Shown: positions 1 to 6,457 of the stretch, in pieces | How positions within the stretch are numbered: position 1 is the stretch's first letter | How the letters are laid out: each line of letters begins with the position of its first letter | NCBI GenBank assembly: GCA_937967755.1 | Contig: CALBTA010000385.1 | Coordinates: 1-11,382 of the forward strand | Source of the DNA: an uncultured Planctomycetaceae bacterium | Lineage (GTDB): Bacteria; Planctomycetota; Planctomycetia; Pirellulales; Pirellulaceae | Length of the DNA stretch: 11,382 nucleotides | Reading direction: 5' to 3' | The notes under the pieces: generated by a model | Told to the model about the DNA's origin: nothing | What the model saw: the letters and a program-made list of their open reading frames with translations, nothing else | Database searches by the model: none | Translations under genes and position numbers: made by a program

Positions 1-2909
1 TCGGGCGAGACAGCAACGTAACGCGTGGCGTGCGAGTCGTATGTCCGCTGGCTAGTTCTGCGTCCCATGGCGGCATCCCAAGCCAGCAACATGCGGTTGT
101 TCGTACCCGCGATGACGTAACGACCGTCGGGCGTAAACGCGATGCTGCCCACCGTGTCGGTAACACCATCCAGCACATGCAACTGCTTACCCGTCTCCAA
201 ATCCCAGACGCGAACGGGGTTCTGTTCATTCGATCCGCTAATCGCAAGCCGGCCGTCGGGCGAGATATCTAAAGCGAAATACCCTGTGTCGTGATGGTCC
301 AACTCGTGGACCACCTCTCCGGTTTTCCAATTTAGCAAAGCCAAGCGACTCTTTCCGTTCTTGAGGTAAGAACCTGCCAGCACGTGCTTCCCGTCGGGAT
401 GCAGTGCCATCGCCCGAATGCGATGGCCGAATTTCTGTTCGGCGACCATTGCACCACTGGCGACGTTCCACGTCCGTATCTGTCCGTCCACAGCAGCGGT
501 CACCAAATGGTTGCCATCAGGTGTGAAGGCCAATCCGTGCACGCTGGGTGCATACTGGTCTGTTCGCCAATGGGCCGGAATGCGATGAAGCTGCTTTTGT
601 GCCGCAAGATCCCAGATGCAGACCATTCCTTTGGCATGACCGGTGGCCGCCAGTTTTCCGTCGGCGCTGACCGCCAGCCCGCATCCATCGCGGGGGGCGA
701 TGTCGCGGCCATCCTCTTCCGGCCTCTTGTCCGCCGGCAGTCGATCAAACAGTTCGGTCACCAGCTCGCCTGACTCAGCATCCCACACTGCCACGCCGAA
801 TTGTGTACCGCTGACAATTCGCGTCGCCGTCGGCCAGGCAACAGATGAGTTCGCCGTGGTTGGTCCCGGCAGTCGCCGTGTTTCCATGAGGTGCTGGATA
901 GCCTTGTTTTGTTCCGAGTCGTTAGCATTGGTTAAATATGCCTTCGCCGTTCGCCCACGCAGCGATACATCCTTCACCCAAACTTTTCCGCCTCCTTCTA
1001 CAACGACGTTCAACTTTACGAAGTCTGGCTTTTCGTCTTTGCGGACCTGAAAAGGGATTTGAACTTCAGACCAACCGTTGGTTCCGCTAACCGCCTTGTC
1101 GAACCCCTTGGAGAAGAACTCTCCCTGGCCCGGGAAGCGAACCCACATTTCCAAGTAGGCGCGCCCCTTGACGTTTTCGGTCTTGATCTTCGCGTGATAG
1201 AAGAACGGCCCGGGCTTCAGTTCCGGCAATGGGGTCTCGAAGAGCCGCACGGTGCGGGTCTTCTCGGCGGTGATCTTCCAGCCGCCGTCGACCGCTTCAA
1301 CGCCGTCTTTCGTGATGGTTGCCTCGTCAGCGGCGAAGCGCTTGATAACTCCGGCATCGTCATCGCGCCAGCGGGCGGTGACGATCACGCGACCCAACCG
1401 CGACATCTGAAAGCCCGACTTGTCGAGCTTGATGTCGTTATCATTGCCGACCAGTTTGATTTCGTAGTCGTCGCTGGCCAGCCATTTCATTTTCGAACCA
1501 GTGGCAACGTCGACAACCGCAACTTCCTTACCTTTCTTGGTCACTGAAACCTGTACGTCGCCCACTTCGCTGCGCACTTCCAACACGCCACGGTCGGTGG
1601 CGATCATGATGACCGCGCCAAAGGCAATGAACGCAACGAACAATGCTGAACAAACGGCGATCAGCGGCCAACGCCACAGGGACAGGCTGCCAGCGCTGCC
1701 CGCCTTTCCCTTGCGCGCAGTTGGGCCTTGTGCCAGAGCGGCTTTCTTCGCAGCACGAGGTACAAACTGGCAGCCGGTATCTACGGGTGACGGTATCAGA
1801 GCCGGCTGCTGCACGTGGGCGAGCCAGTTTGCGAGCAATTCGCAAACCTCTTCGGCCGATTGAAAACGCGCGATCGAATCCTTGGCCAGCAGCTTCTCGA
1901 CGATCGCGCACAACCAGTCCGGCACATCCGCATTGATCTCTTGAATCGCCCGCGGGTGGTCGTCGCACACGCGGCGCATGACGGCCAACGGGTTATCGGC
2001 TCGAAACGCCGGCCGCCCCGAACACATCGCGTACAACACGCTGCCCAAGGCAAACAGATCGCTGCGGTGATCGATCTGCTTCCCCTCAGCCTGCTCGGGC
2101 GACATGTATTGCGGAGTGCCGGCGATCATGCCGGTGCGCGTGATGTTCACGTCATCCACCGCTCGGGCCAGACCAAAATCGGTGATCTTCACGCGTTCAA
2201 CACCGTTTTCCAACAAGATGTTGCCAGGCTTAATGTCGCGGTGCACCAACCCTTGCTTGTGCGCCGCGGCCAGGCCCGCAGCGGTTTGCACTCCGATCCG
2301 CAAGATTTCGCGAAGTTCCAGAGCTCCGCCGCGATCGACCTTCTCTTGCAGCGACAGCCCGTCGACGAATTCCATCACGATATACGGCGGGCTGACTTCG
2401 TCTTCGATGGCGTGAATCGCGACCACGTGATCGTGCGTCACCGCCGCGGCCGCTTCGGCTTCCCGCAGGAAACGTTTCACCGCCATCGGATTGGCCGCCA
2501 ATTCCGGAGCCATCACTTTGATCGCCACGACCCGATTCAGCTTCGTGTCATGCGCCCGCAGCACAATGCCCATTCCGCCCCGGCCCAACACCTCGATCAC
2601 GTCGTATTGACCCAACCGGCCCAGGCGCGTCGGATCGTCGCACGGCGTCAAGAAGTTCAGCGAAACTTGCCCCAGAGTTTCATCGACCGTGTCCTTGCTG
2701 TTGATCGCGATCGTTGGCAGCACGTCCTCGGGCGGACCGTCGAGAAAACTTCCGGCGTCGTTGTTGGCTCGCAGCAACGCGTCGACCCGTGCGCGCAATT
2801 CAACATCACCGGCGCACTGCTCTTCAAGAAACGCGTCCCGCTCATCCGGCGAATCGATGGCCAGGGCTTCGATGAAGATCGTTTCGATTGTGCTTTGCTG
2901 GGCGGGCAT
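1..2909 (-). CDS. Membrane-anchored Ser/Thr protein kinase with C-terminal WD40 repeats (partial, 3' end outside window)
   Basis: The frame is open from the ATG at 2909 to the left edge, giving 969 complete codons and no stop. A GGAG lies 7 bases before the ATG. Residues 1-100 are the acidic helical leader often seen in planctomycete kinases. The kinase domain follows: glycine loop GRGGMG (109-114), VAIKV lysine (about 131), HRDIKPGN with catalytic Asp about 225, DFGLAR with Asp about 244, and SPE in place of APE (Glu about 272). All catalytic residues are present. A hydrophobic segment at about 416-436 should span the membrane. Then comes a beta-rich region, including a lectin-like stretch at about 570-650, and at least six WD40 repeats with SPDG and WD signatures from about 690 on. 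By topology the repeats are extracytoplasmic. The gene lies 101 bases downstream of the ECF sigma gene on the same strand, so it is probably co-transcribed. Substrates cannot be told from the sequence. Confidence 0.95.
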   Translation of the reverse strand, partial: MPAQQSTIETIFIEALAIDSPDERDAFLEEQCAGDVELRARVDALLRANNDAGSFLDGPPEDVLPTIAINSKDTVDETLGQVSLNFLTPCDDPTRLGRLGQYDVIEVLGRGGMGIVLRAHDTKLNRVVAIKVMAPELAANPMAVKRFLREAEAAAAVTHDHVVAIHAIEDEVSPPYIVMEFVDGLSLQEKVDRGGALELREILRIGVQTAAGLAAAHKQGLVHRDIKPGNILLENGVERVKITDFGLARAVDDVNITRTGMIAGTPQYMSPEQAEGKQIDHRSDLFALGSVLYAMCSGRPAFRADNPLAVMRRVCDDHPRAIQEINADVPDWLCAIVEKLLAKDSIARFQSAEEVCELLANWLAHVQQPALIPSPVDTGCQFVPRAAKKAALAQGPTARKGKAGSAGSLSLWRWPLIAVCSALFVAFIAFGAVIMIATDRGVLEVRSEVGDVQVSVTKKGKEVAVVDVATGSKMKWLASDDYEIKLVGNDNDIKLDKSGFQMSRLGRVIVTARWRDDDAGVIKRFAADEATITKDGVEAVDGGWKITAEKTRTVRLFETPLPELKPGPFFYHAKIKTENVKGRAYLEMWVRFPGQGEFFSKGFDKAVSGTNGWSEVQIPFQVRKDEKPDFVKLNVVVEGGGKVWVKDVSLRGRTAKAYLTNANDSEQNKAIQHLMETRRLPGPTTANSSVAWPTATRIVSGTQFGVAVWDAESGELVTELFDRLPADKRPEEDGRDIAPRDGCGLAVSADGKLAATGHAKGMVCIWDLAAQKQLHRIPAHWRTDQYAPSVHGLAFTPDGNHLVTAAVDGQIRTWNVASGAMVAEQKFGHRIRAMALHPDGKHVLAGSYLKNGKSRLALLNWKTGEVVHELDHHDTGYFALDISPDGRLAISGSNEQNPVRVWDLETGKQLHVLDGVTDTVGSIAFTPDGRYVIAGTNNRMLLAWDAAMGRRTSQRTYDSHATRYVAVSP

Positions 2910-3010
2910 GATAAGACTCCGAAATAGGTGCTCATCATGTAATGCGAGAAAGGGCCCCGGCGCGCCTCAAGGAATTTCGAGAATTCTCTTCGCAGGCCGT
3001 TGGCCCCCTG

Positions 3011-3568
3011 CTACCGCTGCATTGCATCATACAGCCACGCACGGGCGTAAGTCCAATGCCGGGAGGCGGTTGCGCGCGAAATGCCCAATGCCTCGGCCGC
3101 TTCCTCCAGCGACAAACCGGCATAGTAACGCAGCTTCACGAGTTTCGCTTTGTCTGGGTCTTTCTCCGTAAAGGTTGTTAACGCCTCGTCGAGCGCCAGC
3201 AAGTCTTCAATCGCCCGGCTATCGGTTTTCGCATCGAACTCTTGCAGTTCGACCCGGTTCATCTGCCCACCATGTTTCTCGGTCTGCTTCCGGCGGGCGT
3301 TGTCAATCAAGATCCGCCGCATCGCTTCGGCCGCGGCGGAAAAGAAATGCCCGCGTGAATCCCACTTCTGCTGATGCTCGGCGTCGACCAGACGAACATA
3401 CGCCTCATGCACCAGCGCCGTCGCCTGCAGCGTCTGCCCTGGCGATTCCTGGGCCAGCCGATGCGCGGCCAGCCGCCGTAGTTCCTCATAAATCAGCGGC
3501 AACAACTTCTCGCTCGCCTGCGAGTCGCCGTGGCCGATCGCACTGAGGATTTGAGTAACCTGCTGCAT
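3011..3568 (-). CDS. ECF RNA polymerase sigma factor, TIGR02999-like
   Basis: This 185-residue protein has the usual length of the family. Region 2 spans about residues 15-92, with HEAYVRLV (54-61) and the GHFFSAAAEAMRRILIDNAR stretch (73-92) characteristic of this planctomycete and acidobacterial ECF group. Region 4 spans about 125-182, with the helix-turn-helix around LSLEEAAEALGISRATASRH. It would direct RNA polymerase to specific promoters. No anti-sigma gene is visible. Instead a Ser/Thr kinase follows at 101 bases on the same strand, an arrangement known for the kinase-linked (STK) ECF groups of planctomycetes, so kinase-controlled activity is a reasonable inference. No strong Shine-Dalgarno precedes the ATG at 3568. 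That start was kept because it gives the family's normal N-terminus. Confidence 0.93.
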   Translation of the reverse strand: MQQVTQILSAIGHGDSQASEKLLPLIYEELRRLAAHRLAQESPGQTLQATALVHEAYVRLVDAEHQQKWDSRGHFFSAAAEAMRRILIDNARRKQTEKHGGQMNRVELQEFDAKTDSRAIEDLLALDEALTTFTEKDPDKAKLVKLRYYAGLSLEEAAEALGISRATASRHWTYARAWLYDAMQR

Positions 3569-3645
3569 AGCGCTACAGCTTATTCCGGTCGAAGATCAAA
3601 AACCAACGCCTCTGGCAGGATCTGATGGAAGTAGCGAAAAATCGC

Positions 3646-3675
3646 TTTCCAAACCCATCAAAGATTGCTTATAAT
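3646..3675 (+). promoter_or_regulatory. Sigma-70-like promoter for the DUF1501 gene
   Basis: A perfect TATAAT lies at 3670-3675, with TTTCCA (four of six matches to TTGACA) at 3646-3651 and an 18-base spacer. It is 63 bases before the ATG at 3739, in the 170-base divergent region between the sigma gene and the DUF1501 gene. It also lies inside the longest open frame upstream of that ATG, which argues against the longer start. Prediction from sequence only. Confidence 0.5.
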
Positions 3676-3738
3676 CCCCACCGGTCGAGGTCCTACCATT
3701 TTGATCCGAACCCGCCGATCCAAGCTAGGAGATCAACC

Positions 3739-5109
3739 ATGCTTTCAATCTTTGGTCGAAAAGACAATCGCTCTGGTTTTTGTGATGGCTTCTCGCGGCG
3801 CGGGTTTCTGACCATCGGCGGCGCGGCGATGGGCGGGTTGGCCCTCAACCAACTGTTGCAGATGGAAGCCCAGGCGGCCATCGGCAGTTCGCATAAGTCG
3901 ATCATCAATATCTATCTGCCGGGCGGGCCGTCGCACCTTGATATGTGGGACTTGAAGCCCGACGCCCCGATCGAAATACGCGGTGAATTCGAACCGATCA
4001 AAACGAACGTTCCCGGCATGGAGATTTGCGAACTGTTTCCTCAGTTGGCGAAGATCGCTGACAAGTTCGCCATCGTCCGCAGCCTGGCCGACTCCGACGG
4101 CGGCCACGATTGTTACCAATGCATGACCGGCCGTAAGAAGAGCGAGCGCGGACCCAGCGGCGGTTGGCCCAGCGGCGGCGCTTGGGTCTCTCGCCTGGCA
4201 AGAGCCGTCAACCCGGCGATCCCCGCCCATGTCGCCCTGATGTACCCAACCGGCAACCGCACCTGGGGCGAAGCCGGAACTTCCGGCTTCCTGCAAACCA
4301 AACACAACCCGTTCAACCTCGTCGGCAAGAAGCCAGGCGAAAAGCCCGAAGGCATGGCCCTCAACGGCATCTCGCTAGAGCAACTGCAAGACCGCACGCG
4401 GTTACAGCAATCTTTCAACCAGTTGCGCGAAGATGTCGACCGGCAGTCGCGCACCGGCAGCGTTGATACTTACCTCGATCAGGCGATGGGCATTCTGACC
4501 GATTCGAAACTGGTCAACGCCCTCGACCTGTCGCGAGAAGATCCGCAAGTGCTCGCCCGCTACGGCAAGAGCGACCCGACGTTTCAACGCGACGGCGCGC
4601 CGAAGATGGTTGAGAACTTCTGCATCGCCCGGCGGTTGGTCGAAGCGGGTGCGCGTTACGTTTCGCTCAACTACAGCCGTTGGGATTGGCACGGAGGCGA
4701 CGGAATGAACTTCCCCCGCAGCCGGCAGGAATTCCCGCTGCTCGACCAGGCCCTTTCCGCTTTGATCACCGATCTTCACGAACGAGGGCTGGACCGCGAC
4801 GTTTCGGTGGTGATGTGGGGTGAGTTCGGCCGCACACCGCGGATCAACAAAAACAACAGCCGCGACCACTGGCCGCGGGCCAACGCCTGCATCCTGGCCG
4901 GCGGCGGCATGCAAACCGGGCAAGTCATCGGCGAGACGACCAAGGGCGCGGAAGAACCGGCCAAGCGGCCCGTTAAGTTCCAGGAAGTCTTCGCGACGCT
5001 GTACCACAACCTCGGCATCGACGCCCATCAGAACCGAATCTTCGACGGCTCCGGGACGCCGCGTTACCCCGTCGACGCCGACATCGAACCGCTGCGCGAG
5101 TTGATTTGA
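3739..5109 (+). CDS. DUF1501 family protein, Tat-exported
   Basis: The product is 456 residues from the ATG at 3739, which has AGGAGA just upstream. An in-frame ATG at 3625 is rejected because it precedes the promoter and would bury the signal peptide. The twin-arginine motif SRRGFL (19-24) is followed by a hydrophobic stretch (26-40), so export of a folded protein by Tat is expected. The body has DUF1501 hallmarks: LPGGPSHLDMWD (60-71), WDWHG (about 316-320), GEFGRTP (about 361-367) and NSRDHWP. The family has an alkaline-phosphatase or sulfatase-like fold, but its reaction is not established. In planctomycetes it usually sits beside a DUF1549/DUF1553 cytochrome c-type partner. None is adjacent here, and the gene appears monocistronic, diverging from the sigma-kinase pair. 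Confidence 0.93.
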   Translation: MLSIFGRKDNRSGFCDGFSRRGFLTIGGAAMGGLALNQLLQMEAQAAIGSSHKSIINIYLPGGPSHLDMWDLKPDAPIEIRGEFEPIKTNVPGMEICELFPQLAKIADKFAIVRSLADSDGGHDCYQCMTGRKKSERGPSGGWPSGGAWVSRLARAVNPAIPAHVALMYPTGNRTWGEAGTSGFLQTKHNPFNLVGKKPGEKPEGMALNGISLEQLQDRTRLQQSFNQLREDVDRQSRTGSVDTYLDQAMGILTDSKLVNALDLSREDPQVLARYGKSDPTFQRDGAPKMVENFCIARRLVEAGARYVSLNYSRWDWHGGDGMNFPRSRQEFPLLDQALSALITDLHERGLDRDVSVVMWGEFGRTPRINKNNSRDHWPRANACILAGGGMQTGQVIGETTKGAEEPAKRPVKFQEVFATLYHNLGIDAHQNRIFDGSGTPRYPVDADIEPLRELI

Positions 5110-5187
5110 CGTACTGCTGACAAGGTAGCAAACCTGTCGTCAATCTGACAACATATGGTGTTCAAATATCCCCCACCATTGGCTATT

Positions 5188-5222
5188 GCGCGCTGACACT
5201 TTTCGATATTTATTCAGCGCGC
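5188..5222. repeat. Hairpin with 9-bp arms (GCGCGCTGA / TCAGCGCGC)
   Basis: The arms at 5188-5196 and 5214-5222 are perfect complements around a 17-base AT-rich loop. It lies 78 bases after the DUF1501 stop. No T-run follows on either strand, so a classical intrinsic terminator is not supported. It shares its core with the next hairpin. Confidence 0.8.
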
Positions 5223-5248
5223 GACAAGGTCCCAAGGGAATCCCCGCA

Positions 5249-5278
5249 GCGCTGACAAAATCATTTATTTGTCAGCGC
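5249..5278. repeat. Hairpin with 11-bp arms (GCGCTGACAAA / TTTGTCAGCGC)
   Basis: The arms at 5249-5259 and 5268-5278 are perfect, with an 8-base loop. The CTGACAA core also occurs alone at 5117-5123 and 5145-5151. A related TGTCAA-T-TTGACA palindrome lies at 5324-5336. The repetition suggests either a protein-binding site or a dispersed repeat family rather than a one-off terminator. Confidence 0.8.
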
Positions 5279-5345
5279 GCCACCCTCTGCCGAGGGAGAT
5301 TGCCAAATCAGTGTGCCGATTGATGTCAATTTGACAACAACGCCC

Positions 5346-5419
5346 GTAGCGGGGGCTTCCAGCCACCGCCGAACATGCGTAGCGTCTTTCAATTCACGGT
5401 GGCTAGAAGCCCCCGCTAC
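5346..5419. repeat. Long inverted repeat, 23-base arms
   Basis: The left arm (5346-5368) begins GTAGCGGGGGCTTC. The right arm (5397-5419) is its reverse complement at 22 of 23 positions, and 28 bases separate them. The outer ends are GTAG and CTAC, shared by other palindromes in this window (7893-8090, 9659-9679). It resembles a short interspersed palindromic or MITE-like element without coding capacity. No target-site duplication was recognised. Confidence 0.8.
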
Positions 5420-5515
5420 GAAGAAATCAAATTGCCAAAGAACACCTGAATCGCCGATTTAGACGATGTGGACACAAGTATAGTTCCCGCCCGGCACGAT
5501 TTTCTTGCGGAGAAA

Positions 5516-5593
5516 ATGGAAAGATTTTCTTTTTTCACCACCGGGGCACGTCTGATCCTTACCCGCCAAAGCGAGGTTGTCAGTAGGTGGTGA
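5516..5593 (+). CDS. Possible 25-residue small ORF (doubtful)
   Basis: ATG at 5516 with a GGAG three bases before it, a short spacing, and stop TGA at 5591-5593. The predicted peptide starts MERFSFFTTG and matches no family I recognise. It abuts the next tiny ORF directly, which would fit a translated leader or the remnant of a decayed gene. Chance is equally possible. Confidence 0.15.
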   Translation: MERFSFFTTGARLILTRQSEVVSRW

Positions 5594-5689
5594 ATGAATC
5601 GGTCCTACGGTCTAACATCTCCACCTCTCCTTCATCTCCAAGTGCCCTTCTCTCTAAGCTGGACCTCCACAACGTCCGCCCAAGAATAA
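5594..5689 (+). CDS. Possible 31-residue small ORF (doubtful)
   Basis: ATG at 5594 immediately follows the stop of the preceding small ORF, with AGGTGG at 5585-5590 as a possible ribosome site. It ends with TAA at 5687-5689. The composition is rich in Ser, Thr and Leu, with no recognisable domain. The abutting arrangement would allow translational coupling. There is no independent support. Confidence 0.12.
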   Translation: MNRSYGLTSPPLLHLQVPFSLSWTSTTSAQE

Positions 5690-5810
5690 AATGGTGCGGT
5701 TACTAGGGGAGATAGGGTGATGAAGGAGATGCGGGGATTGGGGCTCGTCTCGGAGCAGGGGGCCAGACTTGAGCTTCCAGCCCATCACTTGCGGCGACCA
5801 AGCTGGAAAT

Positions 5811-5838
5811 TTGACAAAGATATCAGCCTCTATTTACT
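5811..5838 (+). promoter_or_regulatory. Candidate sigma-70 promoter for the GIY-YIG gene
   Basis: A perfect TTGACA lies at 5811-5816 and TTTACT (four of six matches to TATAAT) at 5833-5838, with a 16-base spacer. It is 74 bases upstream of the ATG at 5913 and inside the open frame that could start at TTG 5769. It therefore supports the shorter start. Confidence 0.4.
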
Positions 5839-5912
5839 GTGAATCTGCGCAGGCTTTGGTGCGAACGACGCGCCTTGTCGTAAACGGTGAATTGTTGAGA
5901 AAGCGAAAGAAC

Positions 5913-6434
5913 ATGGGAATTATTCGCAGCTATGGCCTGTTTTGGGATGCCGAAGATGGGTATTGGGGTAAGGGTATGCAGGTTGGGAGTATCTTGGGCG
6001 TTCCAGCGAGAGCAAGGTCATCCAAGCCGGTCGATTTTAGATACCAGAATGGAGTGTATGTACTCCACAAAGCGCATAGCATCATCTACGTAGGTCAAGC
6101 GGGGGCCCGCAATGCCAAGTTGTTCAGCCGTCTGAAGAAACACCGCAAGGACTTCTTAGCCAATCGATGGGATAGGTTTTCTTGGTTCGGTCTCAGACGT
6201 GTACTTTCGAGCGGTAAGCTATCCACCCAGACTCTTAGGGCGAAAGCCTCCATAGGAATCGCATTGAATCATATCGAAGCTGTTTTGATTGCCGCCGCGG
6301 AACCTTCACTGAACAAGCAAGGTGGTAGATTTGGGCGCGAGGCGACTCGCTATCTGCAAGTTCGCGATGAACGATTGGGGTTAACACAGGAGCAAATGGT
6401 GCGCGCCCTATGGAAGAATTCTTTGGAGACTTAG
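5913..6434 (+). CDS. GIY-YIG nuclease-like protein
   Basis: The product is 173 residues from the ATG at 5913. The frame is open back to a TTG at 5769, but a candidate promoter lies inside that extension. The extension also lacks domain features, whereas MGIIRSYGLFW looks like a natural N-terminus. The GIY-YIG signature is present: GVYVLH (47-52, the GIY strand), IIYVG (57-61, the YIG strand), Arg73 in SRLKKH, Glu122 in HIEAVLI and Asn134 in PSLNK, so the expected catalytic set is complete. The family makes single-metal DNA cleavage. No DNA-binding accessory domain is obvious. Three rows counted by hand give about 50% GC against 63% in one row of the SpoVR gene, hinting at acquisition. It stands alone and converges on the beta-CASP gene with 23 bases between them. 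Its biological role is unknown. Confidence 0.8.
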   Translation: MGIIRSYGLFWDAEDGYWGKGMQVGSILGVPARARSSKPVDFRYQNGVYVLHKAHSIIYVGQAGARNAKLFSRLKKHRKDFLANRWDRFSWFGLRRVLSSGKLSTQTLRAKASIGIALNHIEAVLIAAAEPSLNKQGGRFGREATRYLQVRDERLGLTQEQMVRALWKNSLET

Positions 6435-6457
6435 TTCTTTTCGAGCCGCGCTGCCAC

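Larger units (their letters stand above)
5420..5810. other. Intergenic stretch with no convincing gene
   Basis: This stretch precedes the GIY-YIG promoter. It contains two doubtful tiny ORFs (listed separately) and a weak distant inverted repeat, CTCCTTCATC at 5627-5636 with GATGAAGGAG at 5719-5728. No tRNA, rRNA or recognisable riboswitch was seen. An uncharacterised small RNA cannot be excluded by reading alone. Confidence 0.5.

Noticed and set aside
1815..2927. Long plus-strand open frame across the kinase domain
   Set aside because: It is antisense to an unmistakable kinase domain. Its His/Arg/Gln-rich translation has no domain features and is a GC-bias shadow.
5249..5278. Rho-independent terminator for the DUF1501 gene
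   Set aside because: The stem is strong, but no T-run follows and it lies 140 bases beyond the stop. It was kept only as a hairpin repeat.
5769..5912. N-terminal extension of the GIY-YIG protein from a TTG start
   Set aside because: A TTGACA-type promoter lies within it, the added residues show no domain, and the ATG at 5913 gives a natural N-terminus.
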